Shown in pieces: positions 17,567 to 27,401 of a stretch of 57,105 nucleotides of DNA. The notes beneath the pieces were generated by a model, which did no database searches, had not been told where the DNA came from, and saw only the letters and a list, made by a program, of their open reading frames with translations. This DNA comes from Candidatus Gastranaerophilales bacterium. GTDB lineage: Bacteria; Cyanobacteriota; Vampirovibrionia; Gastranaerophilales; Gastranaerophilaceae. Where the stretch lies: NCBI GenBank assembly GCA_944326525.1, contig CALVEG010000011.1:1-57105 (forward strand), read 5' to 3'. The position numbers were made by a program, and so were the translations under genes. Numbering within the stretch: position 1 is the first letter of the stretch; each line of letters begins with the position of its first letter.

Positions 17567-18217
17567 ATGGAAAAGGGTGCAATTTTTGATTTAGACGGAA
17601 CACTTTTATACACGCTTGAAGATTTAAAAGACAGCGTAAATTTTTCACTTGAAAAATTCGGATACCCCAAAAGAACTTTAGAAGAAGTCCGAGTCTTTGT
17701 CGGGAATGGCGTTCGGCTTTTAATGGAGCGTGCTATACCAAACGGTACTGAAAACAAGGATTTTGAAGACTGTTTAAAATGTTTCAAAGAACATTACGCA
17801 AAAAACATGTACAATAAAACAAAACCATTTGATGGGATTTTAGACATGCTTGATGAGCTAAAAATCCGAGGATACAAAATTGGAGTTGTTTCAAACAAAT
17901 TTGATTTGGCAGTAAAAGAATTGTGCAAAAATTATTTTAACGATAAAGTTGAACTTGCGATTGGAGAATCGGAAGCCGAAGGGATTAGAAAAAAACCTTA
18001 CCCTGACAGTGTTTTTAAAGCTATGGAAATTTTAAACTGTGACAAAAACAAAACTTTTTACCTTGGAGATTCTGAAGTTGACATTGAAACAGCACAAAAT
18101 AGCGGTTTGAAGTGCATAAGCGTCACTTGGGGATACAAAGATGAACAATTCCTCAAAGCCCACGGTGCAAAATTAATAGCACACAAACCTTCTGATATTC
18201 TTGAGTTTTTGAAATAA
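17567..18217 (+). CDS. gph: HAD-family phosphatase, phosphoglycolate phosphatase-like
   Basis: 216 residues from ATG 17567. HAD motifs are complete: FDLDGTLLYT (nucleophile Asp), VVSNKFD (motif II), RKKPYPD (motif III Lys region) and FYLGDSEVDIETAQNSG (motif IV). The helical cap between motifs I and II fits the Gph/PpaX/YjjG subgroup. Likely hydrolyses 2-phosphoglycolate, pyrophosphate or a similar small phosphate; the exact substrate cannot be read. The longer open frame (start 17537) lacks support. Confidence 0.85.
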   Translation: MEKGAIFDLDGTLLYTLEDLKDSVNFSLEKFGYPKRTLEEVRVFVGNGVRLLMERAIPNGTENKDFEDCLKCFKEHYAKNMYNKTKPFDGILDMLDELKIRGYKIGVVSNKFDLAVKELCKNYFNDKVELAIGESEAEGIRKKPYPDSVFKAMEILNCDKNKTFYLGDSEVDIETAQNSGLKCISVTWGYKDEQFLKAHGAKLIAHKPSDILEFLK

Positions 18218-18241
18218 CAAAATCCGACAGTATTTAAAGAT

Positions 18242-18817
18242 TTAAGCGTTCAATTTTTGAATTAACATAAGAATATTTTCACCAAGGTTTCTCATATTAG
18301 CCATAGCCTCAGCATCTTCGCTAATTTCACCTTTATTGCGCCCAAACCCAAAATTCCAATAGGTAGAACCGGGGATTATCATTTCAGACATAAGCATCAT
18401 TTCATGAATACTTGCCTGAATAAAACTTCCGCCCCCTCTTCTTTCGGCAATAACAGCAGCACCTACTTTATGTCTAAACAGTTTGCCGTTAGCAGAAGCC
18501 ACAATTCCTGCTCTATCAATAAGAGCTTTTAATTCAGGGGTCATATTGCTGTAATATGAAGGAGTCCCAAAAATTATTGCATCTGCGCTAAATAAATCTT
18601 CTAAAATCTCATTAACTATATCATCATTAAAAACACATTTTCTGTTTTGCGTTTTTCCGCAAGCCCAACAGCCACGGCATCCATGGATATTTTTTCCGCC
18701 TACCTGTATAATTTTTGTTTCAACTCCAGCTTCTCTTAATGGTTCTAATGCCGCATTTAGCATTATTTCAGTATTTCCGCCTTCTCTTGGACTTCCGTTT
18801 ATTGCAACAACTTTCAA
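18242..18817 (-). CDS. NADPH-dependent FMN reductase / iron-sulphur flavoprotein
   Basis: 191 residues, flavodoxin-like fold with the FMN loop INGSPREGGNTEIML and TPSYYSNMTPELKALIDR. The cysteine cluster GCRGCWACGKTQNRKC is that of the iron-sulphur flavoprotein family in anaerobes. Probable role: electron transfer or reduction of small oxidants. Start is TTG 18817 with GAGGAG 8 nt upstream. Last gene of a run (20057-18242) with gaps of 2 and 5 nt. Confidence 0.88.
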   Translation of the reverse strand: MKVVAINGSPREGGNTEIMLNAALEPLREAGVETKIIQVGGKNIHGCRGCWACGKTQNRKCVFNDDIVNEILEDLFSADAIIFGTPSYYSNMTPELKALIDRAGIVASANGKLFRHKVGAAVIAERRGGGSFIQASIHEMMLMSEMIIPGSTYWNFGFGRNKGEISEDAEAMANMRNLGENILMLIQKLNA

Positions 18818-18819
18818 TT

Positions 18820-19323
18820 TTAATTCTCCTCTTTGATTTCGTATTCCATTAAATAATCATCCATTTGGTAACCGTTTCCTATGTTCGTAACCATCGGATG
18901 AAGAATCTTAAATCCCCATTTTTCGTATATATGAATCGTTTGTATATTCTGCTTGTTTACTGTTAATTGTATTTTGGTCAAATCATTATTTAATGCAATT
19001 TTTTTAATTATTTCAAAAGCTATATGCCCATAACCTTTATTACGAGAATCTTTTGATATATATAATTTTGATAAAAATAAACAATTTTCTTGAGGCTCTA
19101 TTCCAAAATAACCTATTTTAACACCGTTTTCCTGTATAAAATAATACGAATAGTTTTCATGTTCAATTTGTTCATTAATAGCAATTTCTGACTGAAATTT
19201 ATTAACCATATAATATATTTGACCGAGTGTTAAAATCGAATTCCAATACTCAAACCAAATATCTTTTGCAAGTGCTGCAAGTTCTTTAACATCTTTTTTT
19301 TCAACTTTTACTATTGCTATCAT
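18820..19323 (-). CDS. GNAT-family N-acetyltransferase
   Basis: 167 residues, with the acetyl-CoA binding motif A as KDSRNKGYGHIAFEII, preceded by the beta strand CLFLSKLYIS and followed by VNKQNIQTIHIYEKWGF. Acceptor unknown. Sits between the acyl-ACP thioesterase (5 nt) and the flavoprotein (2 nt), hence co-transcribed. Confidence 0.85.
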   Translation of the reverse strand: MIAIVKVEKKDVKELAALAKDIWFEYWNSILTLGQIYYMVNKFQSEIAINEQIEHENYSYYFIQENGVKIGYFGIEPQENCLFLSKLYISKDSRNKGYGHIAFEIIKKIALNNDLTKIQLTVNKQNIQTIHIYEKWGFKILHPMVTNIGNGYQMDDYLMEYEIKEEN

Positions 19324-19328
19324 TTATT

Positions 19329-20057
19329 TTAACTCCAAACTATATTAATCAAACACAATTCTTCACCCGTATCAAAATTTTTCAATACATGTAAAGAATG
19401 GTTCTCATCAATTATTTCTATTTGCGACAAAACTTTACCACCGAATTTAATCTCTTTTTTAAATACTATATCCATTGTCTTTATATAATGAGAACTCCTA
19501 AAATCAAACCCCAATGGCTCTAAAGCCCAAATTATATAATTGCAGTTGTTTGCATGACAATTAACATCTATATCGTCGTATCTTATATCAAAAACTGACT
19601 CAACATCAATTCTACTTGGTACCGAAATTTTTTCAAAATCCAAATCAACGCTTTGTTTTTCATACGGAGGCATACCTGAATTATACTCAAGAGCTTCACC
19701 GATATTTGCCATTTTTCCTGAAACCGTATTAACTAAAGCCCAACAGCTGGACGCTCTTGCAAGTAATTCTTGCCCGTCACAGATTTCAAAATTACGAAAT
19801 GCGAAAATCTTATTATAACCTCTAGGCTGTGTTTTTAAGGTTAAATTACAGACCCCGACCGGATATTTCGCAAATTCTATCCTGTATTTAAGCAAAAACC
19901 AAGCTAGGCTTTTCTTTGTAATAAAAGAATAGCCAAAACCAAGATTTTCAGCATTTTCGCTTGCCATATCCTGAAAAAAATTTAATATTGCTGAAGGCTT
20001 CACTGCCTGCTTATAATCTATTTCAGAATATTTAACTTGAATCTTCTCTTCAAACAT
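19329..20057 (-). CDS. Acyl-ACP thioesterase
   Basis: 242 residues, double hot-dog architecture. First half: KYSEIDYKQAVKPSAILNFFQD and SLAWFLLKYRIEF. Second half: DIRYDDIDVNCHANNCNYIIWALE, matching the family's D-x-N-x-H-x-N catalytic block. Releases free fatty acids from acyl carrier protein, helping set chain length or supply fatty acids. No Shine-Dalgarno; a TGGTAAAAT element ends 6 nt before ATG, so a leaderless message is likely. First gene of the unit. Confidence 0.88.
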   Translation of the reverse strand: MFEEKIQVKYSEIDYKQAVKPSAILNFFQDMASENAENLGFGYSFITKKSLAWFLLKYRIEFAKYPVGVCNLTLKTQPRGYNKIFAFRNFEICDGQELLARASSCWALVNTVSGKMANIGEALEYNSGMPPYEKQSVDLDFEKISVPSRIDVESVFDIRYDDIDVNCHANNCNYIIWALEPLGFDFRSSHYIKTMDIVFKKEIKFGGKVLSQIEIIDENHSLHVLKNFDTGEELCLINIVWS

Positions 20058-20072
20058 GTACCTATTTTACCA
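20058..20072 (-). promoter_or_regulatory. Extended -10 giving a leaderless thioesterase mRNA
   Basis: On the minus strand TGG-TAAAAT is followed by 6 nt and ATG. This places the expected transcription start at or next to the A of the start codon; no Shine-Dalgarno sequence is present. Confidence 0.55.
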
Positions 20073-20124
20073 TAAAACAAACTTTACGGCTTCTGTTTAA
20101 AAAAAATTAAAACTTTAAATCCGC

Positions 20125-20748
20125 CTACATTTTCTCAAAAAACTCTTTACCTTTTTTGCAAATTGGACATACATAAGAATCAGGTTCTTTTGTAATATCG
20201 CCTTCATAAATATATCCGCATATTTTGCAGCGATACGCAAGCTTATGTTCAGTTTTGTCTTCTCTGTATGTTGGTGCATTTTTAGGGCTTAAACCTTTTT
20301 TGACAGCATGATAGTATGCATAAGTCATCGGAATATCATCCTTAAGCATTTTGGTATCAATAATTTTGCCTAAAAATACCGTATGGGTATCGGTTTCCAA
20401 TTTTCCGATTACCTGACAAACGATGTATCCGATTGTATCTTCAAGAATCGGAAGCCCGTCAACCGTTATATAATCAAAGTTTTGAAATTTATTAACATCT
20501 TTTCCTGACTGAAACCCAAAAACAGGAATAACATTCTCCTCTACATCAACTCCGAGAATTGATAAAGCAAATTTCCCAGAATCTTCAACACATTTATGCG
20601 TAAAATTAGAATGATGAATACTAATCGCAATAGTATCATAAGTAACCTGAATTGCACTGTTAACAATACATCCGACAGGTTTTTCACCGCACACTGACGA
20701 AACTATATAAACCCCATACGACATTTTGTTTAAAATTTGTGTATCCAT
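20125..20748 (-). CDS. Flavin reductase-rubredoxin fusion protein
   Basis: 207 residues. Residues 1-155 are a flavin-reductase-like FMN domain (KMSYGVYIVSS, GCIVNSAIQVT). Residues ~168-207 are a rubredoxin (YRCKICGYIYEG and YVCPICKKG, with the two C-x2-C iron ligands). This matches high-molecular-weight rubredoxins, which pass electrons from NAD(P)H via FMN to oxygen- or peroxide-detoxifying partners in anaerobes. GGGGG precedes ATG. Follows the LOG-family gene by 16 nt. Confidence 0.88.
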   Translation of the reverse strand: MDTQILNKMSYGVYIVSSVCGEKPVGCIVNSAIQVTYDTIAISIHHSNFTHKCVEDSGKFALSILGVDVEENVIPVFGFQSGKDVNKFQNFDYITVDGLPILEDTIGYIVCQVIGKLETDTHTVFLGKIIDTKMLKDDIPMTYAYYHAVKKGLSPKNAPTYREDKTEHKLAYRCKICGYIYEGDITKEPDSYVCPICKKGKEFFEKM

Positions 20749-20764
20749 ATAACCCCCATTAATA

Positions 20765-21403
20765 TTATTTAGTAATTTCGTTTACAATCTCTTGTTTTTC
20801 AGACAAAATCTTAAATATTTCATCATTTTTTTTACTTAAAAGCCCCATACGCGCCATATTTTCATACTGCTGTTTTAATCCGGCAAAAAATTCTTTTCCA
20901 ACAAGAATAATCTTTTTTAATCCGTTTTCAGCCGAATGAGCATTAAACCTGATAAGCGTAACAGCTTCCTGAAGCGTTGTTGTTCCACCGGGAAAAATAA
21001 CAAAATTATCTGCAACTTTTGTAAATTTAACAATCCTTTCGGATTCAGAACCGGCTTTTCCGATAATCAAACAATCTTCAAGATTTTCATCTCCCCAAAG
21101 CGGATTTACAACTATACTAAGGTTTTGAATAGGTTTACCCTCCAAATTTAAAGCCGAATTTTCTCTTGCCGCATTATAAGCCGCCCCCATAATCCCTCTT
21201 GTGCCGCAACCCGTTACAATATTGTATCCCTTATTTACCAAATCTTTTGTAGTTTTGGCACACAAATCCATATACTCCATCAACGGTTCCGTCGTTTTTG
21301 AACTTCCCAGCATAACCACCGCTTTTGCTCTCATTTCAGGCTGTGTGTAATATTTATTTAAAACAGGTATATTTCTTAATGCATCAACGGCCAAATTTTT
21401 CAT
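20765..21403 (-). CDS. LOG-family (lysine decarboxylase-like) protein
   Basis: 212 residues, Rossmann-like LOG/TIGR00730 fold. VVMLGSSK, GYNIVTGCGTRGIMGAAY and FVIFPGGTTTLQEAVTLI correspond to the P-GG-x-GT-x-x-E active-site block. LOG enzymes cleave cytokinin-type nucleoside monophosphates, and many bacterial members have unknown nucleotide substrates. The usual G before T is T (PGGTTT), a small deviation. Upstream gene of a two-gene unit with the rubredoxin fusion. Confidence 0.8.
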   Translation of the reverse strand: MKNLAVDALRNIPVLNKYYTQPEMRAKAVVMLGSSKTTEPLMEYMDLCAKTTKDLVNKGYNIVTGCGTRGIMGAAYNAARENSALNLEGKPIQNLSIVVNPLWGDENLEDCLIIGKAGSESERIVKFTKVADNFVIFPGGTTTLQEAVTLIRFNAHSAENGLKKIILVGKEFFAGLKQQYENMARMGLLSKKNDEIFKILSEKQEIVNEITK

Positions 21404-21563
21404 AATATTATAAATTACCTAAACTAACTATATAACAATATAATTTTATTCTAATCAACTTCAAATGTAAACAAATATTAAATTCAATAAAAAAAATATC
21501 AATCTTTTTTAAATGAAATACTTTATATATACATAGGGAATATCAAATATTTGGGAGTTAGAT

Positions 21564-24329
21564 ATGTCAGCTATAACAATAGTAAATCCAAATTATGGAC
21601 TATTGGGATTAGAAGAAACAAAGAAAGATAAAGAAGTTACATCAACAAAAGGGAAACCCGTTGTTTTTGCAACCTCTACTAACTCTCAAAAAACACAACC
21701 TACACCGACATTTTGGGATGAAAACACGAGAGCTATTTTATATAATATAACCCAAAACACAGGTATTGCGCCATATAAACCGACCGTATTAAAAGACGAT
21801 AATACCGCAATTCAGCACGCACAAAACCATCTTATTGACCTTTTAAAATACTATGAAGGCGACAAATACTATTATTATGAGGCAATAACAACACCTTATA
21901 AAGATACTTACGGCAATTGGACCTGCGGTTTTGGAGAACTTACCAACAAACCACGCACCCAGGAAACTGCATACAAGCACCTTGGCGAAACAATTGAACA
22001 ATATGCAGGAGAAGTAAAAAGACTTCTCAATGCAAGAATTGGCAAAAAAACTTACGAAAACCTTCCTAATTCAATCAAAGAAGGTTTAATTGATCTTTGC
22101 TACAACAAAGGACTTTCAAAGATTAGCCAGAACAAAACTCTTATGAATGCCTTAAAAAACAAGGATTATTCTACAGTTATAGACAATCTTGATTATGTAT
22201 ATTCAGGAAAAACAAACGCTGAAAAAGAAGAAAATGCAGGCTTATACAGACGCAGCTTTAACAGAATGATTCTTGCAACAAGAGACTTAAAAGGCAAAGA
22301 ACTTGAAGAAGCTAAAAAGGTTATAAATAAATTCTACCTAAAAGCCTTAAATTGCCACAAAAATAACCACATTCCGACAGTAGAACTTGACAAAATCAAT
22401 GAAAACTATAAAACAGGTAAAATCTCAATCGAACCTAAAAGTGCAGAATCTACAAAAATAAAAGTAACAAATAAATACAAAGGTAAAGGTTTATATTCAG
22501 TTGCACAAGATGCTTACAACAGCATAGAAGACAAAGGAAATATTACTTTCAAAGAATTTTACAAAGAATTTAAAAAAGCAAACCGTGAAACTGAAAGTAT
22601 AATTCTTGGGACAGAATTAAATGTTCCGTCTCTTAACAATTTAAAAGCACAAAAAGAAATTGCCCAAAAAATAGAAAACGGCGAAGATTTTATTCCGCTA
22701 TTATTAACAACAGCTCCCAAAACAACTCCCACAGCCGTATCTAAACCTTTATCACAAACAGATACAACTGTAAAAGCAAATGAAACAATGGTACTAAAAG
22801 CAGACACAAGTCTAAAAAACCAAGAAGAAACATCTGTTGAAAAAGAAGGAAATGAAGAACAAACAGAAAAAACAACCAATGGATTTTGGCAGAAATTAGG
22901 TAAAGCATTCCCTGGAATTTTGTTATCATTTGGTGCATTTATTTTCAGTTTCTTAAACTTATTTGCCGGATGCAGCAGAATAAAAGATACTAAAACGCTA
23001 TCAAATATGAGTGATGAAGACCAATCAAAATTACAAAAAATGCTTGATAGCAAAAATGTTAAGATTACCCAAGACGGGGATCTTTACATGATAACCGGAG
23101 AACATACCGTACAAAAAGGTGAAACTATTTGGAAAATTTCAAGACAATATGACATAGATGAGAACATCTTATGTGCAAACAACAACATAAAAAATAAAAA
23201 CCAAATTTCTGAAGGACAAACTTTAAACATTCAAAAACTTGGTTATAAAGTTCAAAAAGGTGAAAATTTATTCAGAATAGCTAAAAAATTCGGTTTAACC
23301 GTTGAAATTTTAAAAGACGTTAACAACATAGTAGATGCAGACAAGATCAATGCAGGTCAAATGCTTGAAATTCCTGGTTTTATTTACACAGTCCAACCTA
23401 AAGACACACTATTTGCAATCTCAAAACGTGTCGGAGTGAAGCTTGAAGACTTAATCAAGCTCAACAACCTTGATAAAAACGGTATAATTACACCCGGACA
23501 AAAAATAAAAGTTATTTACAACGATAGTGATTTTGCAATTTCGGCTGATAAAAAGAAAATTATAGTAGATAAAACAACTAACACAACCACTGAAATTGTT
23601 AATATGAGCGGAGTTGTAAAACTTGATAACAGAGATCTTCTAAAACAAAAACGCAAAATAAACGGAAAAGTAGTTGCGACAAGAGCCGAATTTAACCCGA
23701 CCAAATCAGGTCCGCTCAGTGGAAAAACAATCATAATCAATGCAGGCCACGGCTATTCACAAGGCGGTATTGATGCAGGAACCGTTGGTTTAAAAGGGCT
23801 TGAAGATGAATGGTTAATAAACTACGACAATTCAATGAGATTAAAAGATGAATTATGCGCAAAAGGAGCAAAAGTTATATTCTTACAAGGACACAGACGT
23901 TTAATTTTGTCAGAAATCAAAAAATCAAGTAATAAAGCTGATATGTTCATATCAGTACACGTAAATTCACACGACAAAGCAACACAAGACAGAACACAAG
24001 TGTATTATGCAAGACAAACTCAAAGTAAAAAATTAGCTCAAATTATGGAAAATAAATTTGACAAATGGATTCCTCAAAATGAAACAATAGCTGATAAAGA
24101 CAAATTCACCTTTGAAGGAAAACAAGATTATGCACAATCAAAACAAGCAAATTATGATGTCTTAAGAGCAATGGAAAAAAAACAAAATAAACCGAGTGTT
24201 TTATGGGAAGTAGCCTTTATGGTATCCCCTAAAGGCAGAGAAAGAATGAAAAATCCCGAATTAATGAAAGATTATGCACAATGTATGACCGATGCGGTTG
24301 TAGAATACTTTAAAAACAATAAAGCATAA
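21564..24329 (+). CDS. Three-module peptidoglycan hydrolase: GH24 lysozyme, three LysM, N-acetylmuramoyl-L-alanine amidase
   Basis: 921 residues. Residues ~90-235: GH24 muramidase (LLKYYEGDKYYYYEA, YKDTYGNWTCGFGEL, PNSIKEGLIDLCYNKG). Residues ~445-470: a hydrophobic segment (FPGILLSFGAFIFSFLNLFAGC). Residues ~512-650: three LysM repeats (HTVQKGETIWKIS, KVQKGENLFRIA, TVQPKDTLFAIS). Residues ~720-921: Amidase_3 with zinc ligands in INAGHG, GLEDEW and ISVHVNS, and the late Glu in LWEVAFM. It could cut both the glycan and the peptide bonds of the wall. No N-terminal signal peptide is visible, so export or topology is unclear; the middle helix may anchor it. GGGAG precedes ATG. Confidence 0.88.
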   Translation: MSAITIVNPNYGLLGLEETKKDKEVTSTKGKPVVFATSTNSQKTQPTPTFWDENTRAILYNITQNTGIAPYKPTVLKDDNTAIQHAQNHLIDLLKYYEGDKYYYYEAITTPYKDTYGNWTCGFGELTNKPRTQETAYKHLGETIEQYAGEVKRLLNARIGKKTYENLPNSIKEGLIDLCYNKGLSKISQNKTLMNALKNKDYSTVIDNLDYVYSGKTNAEKEENAGLYRRSFNRMILATRDLKGKELEEAKKVINKFYLKALNCHKNNHIPTVELDKINENYKTGKISIEPKSAESTKIKVTNKYKGKGLYSVAQDAYNSIEDKGNITFKEFYKEFKKANRETESIILGTELNVPSLNNLKAQKEIAQKIENGEDFIPLLLTTAPKTTPTAVSKPLSQTDTTVKANETMVLKADTSLKNQEETSVEKEGNEEQTEKTTNGFWQKLGKAFPGILLSFGAFIFSFLNLFAGCSRIKDTKTLSNMSDEDQSKLQKMLDSKNVKITQDGDLYMITGEHTVQKGETIWKISRQYDIDENILCANNNIKNKNQISEGQTLNIQKLGYKVQKGENLFRIAKKFGLTVEILKDVNNIVDADKINAGQMLEIPGFIYTVQPKDTLFAISKRVGVKLEDLIKLNNLDKNGIITPGQKIKVIYNDSDFAISADKKKIIVDKTTNTTTEIVNMSGVVKLDNRDLLKQKRKINGKVVATRAEFNPTKSGPLSGKTIIINAGHGYSQGGIDAGTVGLKGLEDEWLINYDNSMRLKDELCAKGAKVIFLQGHRRLILSEIKKSSNKADMFISVHVNSHDKATQDRTQVYYARQTQSKKLAQIMENKFDKWIPQNETIADKDKFTFEGKQDYAQSKQANYDVLRAMEKKQNKPSVLWEVAFMVSPKGRERMKNPELMKDYAQCMTDAVVEYFKNNKA

Positions 24330-24352
24330 ATATTTGGATTTACAAATTAAAA

Positions 24353-24390
24353 TAAAAAAGAGCTTCATTAATTTGAAACTCTTTTTTATA
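24353..24390. terminator. Bidirectional terminator between the hydrolase gene and tRNA-Met
   Basis: AAAAAAGAG and TTCA pair with TTGAA and CTCTTTTTT around a short loop. T runs occur in both directions, serving the plus-strand hydrolase gene and the minus-strand tRNA. Confidence 0.7.
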
Positions 24391-24391
24391 A

Positions 24392-24465
24392 TAGCTGGGG
24401 AGAGATTCGAACTCTCGACCTCACGGGTATGAGCCGTGCGCTCTCACCAACTGAGCTACCCAGCC
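24392..24465 (-). tRNA. tRNA-Met (CAT anticodon)
   Basis: 74 nt with a complete cloverleaf: acceptor GGCTGGG/CCCAGCT, D-arm GCTC...GAGC, anticodon stem CACGG/CCGTG around loop CTCATAC (anticodon at 24429-24431), T-arm GAGAG TTCGAAT CTCTC. Discriminator A, CCA not encoded. A G-T pair at 1-72 and the lack of three G-C pairs in the anticodon stem argue for elongator Met rather than initiator; a tRNA-Ile with lysidine-modified CAT is a remaining option. Confidence 0.93.
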
Positions 24466-24571
24466 ATATTTAATTTTCACTGACAGATTTTATTTTTGCA
24501 TAAAGAATTTTTATTTTCAAGTATTTTATTATATAATTTTGTAGTAAAAAGGTAAACACCGTTTAAATATT

Positions 24572-25960
24572 ATGATTAAAGATTTAACAAAAGGGCCTCC
24601 AATTAAACTTATTTTATTATTTTCGGTTCCGCTCTTAATCGGAAACATTTTTCAGCAGTTATATAATATTGCCGATATTGTAATTGTTGGAAGACTTTTG
24701 GGAGTTAAAGCTCTTGCTTCTGTCGGGGCTGTTGCACCTTTGTTTTTTCTTATTTTATTTGCTGTCGCAGGCATGACTAACGGGTTTGCAGTAATTACAG
24801 GACAAAAATTCGGAGCGGGAGACGTTTGCGGGGTTAGAAGATCTGTTGCCGTTTCTACTATTTTAAGTACTTTTTTCACAGTTTTCTTTTCAATTCTTTT
24901 TGCTGTTTTAATGAAGCCAATCTTATTTATGATGAATGTCCCGCAAGAAATCTTCAATGATGCATACTGGTACATCCAAATTTGCGTCGGGGGACTGTTT
25001 ACAGCGAATTTTTACAACCTGCTTGCCAGTATATTAAGAGCTTTAGGGGACAGCAAAACACCTTTGTATTTTTTAATTGTTGCCTCTGTTTTAAATGTTT
25101 TACTGGCATTTTTATTTATTCTTGAATTTCATATGGGAGTTCCAGGATCTGCTGTTGCTGTAATCATTTCACAAGCATTTTCCGTTATTCTTTGTTTGCT
25201 GTACATAAAAAAACGTTTTCCAATATTACATTTAACAAAAAACGATTGGTTATTCAAAAAAGAAAATTTTAAAGAAGATTTTAGTTTTATTAGAGAACAC
25301 TTAAATGTCGGACTTCCGATGGCATTACAATTTTCAGTATTAGGGATAAGCATTTTGATAATCCAAAGTGTCTGCAACACTTTTGGAGCAGATGTAATAG
25401 CAGCATTCACAGCAGCTTTACGAATTGAGCAAATTGCAACTCTTCCAATGATATCTTTCGGAGTTGCTGTTTCTGCATTTGTTGCGCAAAACTTTGGGGC
25501 TGGAAATACTAATCGTATCAGATACGGAGTTTTAAGAACCTCTATAATCAATCTTATTTTAAGTCTTTTGATGGCAGTTGTCATGAGATATTGGGGCACA
25601 AATATTGTCGGAATATTTATCGGAAACGACAAAACATCGGTAATTAAGATTGCACATGATTATCTTTTGATTAGCACTATATTTTATTTCTTCTTAGCAC
25701 AAATTTTCGTATTCAGAAACGCACTTCAAGGAATGGGAAAACCTCTTATTCCATTAATTTCTTCTTTCGCAGAATTAATGATAAGATCATTTGCAGCCGT
25801 TTATCTGGCTGTTAAATTCAATTATTTTGGAATTTTCTATGCCGGACCTATCGCTTGGGTTACGGCATCCGTTGTGGTATTTATCGGATACTTAATCAAT
25901 ATTAAAAAACTTATCTTTGCGCAAAAATTCAAACTAATAGAAAAATCACTTGAAGAATAA
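24572..25960 (+). CDS. MATE-family efflux transporter
   Basis: 462 residues with about 12 membrane helices in two similar halves. Typical MATE blocks: PLLIGNIFQQLYNIADIVIVG at the start, FGAGD, and in the second half FVAQNFGAGN. Cation-coupled export of drugs or metabolites across the inner membrane; substrate unknown. No strong Shine-Dalgarno. Ends 51 nt before enolase, which has its own ribosome site. Confidence 0.92.
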   Translation: MIKDLTKGPPIKLILLFSVPLLIGNIFQQLYNIADIVIVGRLLGVKALASVGAVAPLFFLILFAVAGMTNGFAVITGQKFGAGDVCGVRRSVAVSTILSTFFTVFFSILFAVLMKPILFMMNVPQEIFNDAYWYIQICVGGLFTANFYNLLASILRALGDSKTPLYFLIVASVLNVLLAFLFILEFHMGVPGSAVAVIISQAFSVILCLLYIKKRFPILHLTKNDWLFKKENFKEDFSFIREHLNVGLPMALQFSVLGISILIIQSVCNTFGADVIAAFTAALRIEQIATLPMISFGVAVSAFVAQNFGAGNTNRIRYGVLRTSIINLILSLLMAVVMRYWGTNIVGIFIGNDKTSVIKIAHDYLLISTIFYFFLAQIFVFRNALQGMGKPLIPLISSFAELMIRSFAAVYLAVKFNYFGIFYAGPIAWVTASVVVFIGYLINIKKLIFAQKFKLIEKSLEE

Positions 25961-25999
25961 CCGATTTTATGTCAAAATACAAGCAGGTCAAAAGTGTAA

Positions 26000-27298
<1,299 letters not shown>

Positions 27299-27327
27299 TT
27301 GAAAAATACAGTTTAATCCAAAATAAA

Positions 27328-27368
27328 AATACAACTTCTGCAATAAATGTCGGAAGTTGTATTTTTTA
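27328..27368 (+). terminator. Rho-independent terminator after eno
   Basis: AATACAACTTC pairs with GAAGTTGTATT (11 bp), followed by a T run. It lies between eno and the convergent HEAT-repeat gene. Confidence 0.88.
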
Positions 27369-27401
27369 TAATCAACCCCGTATAAATCTTTTTTTCAAAG
27401 C

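Noticed and set aside
22559-23053. Long open frame antisense to the lysozyme/LysM gene.
   Set aside because: It mirrors the coding frame of a clear three-domain enzyme, has no ribosome site, and its composition is that of a shadow ORF.
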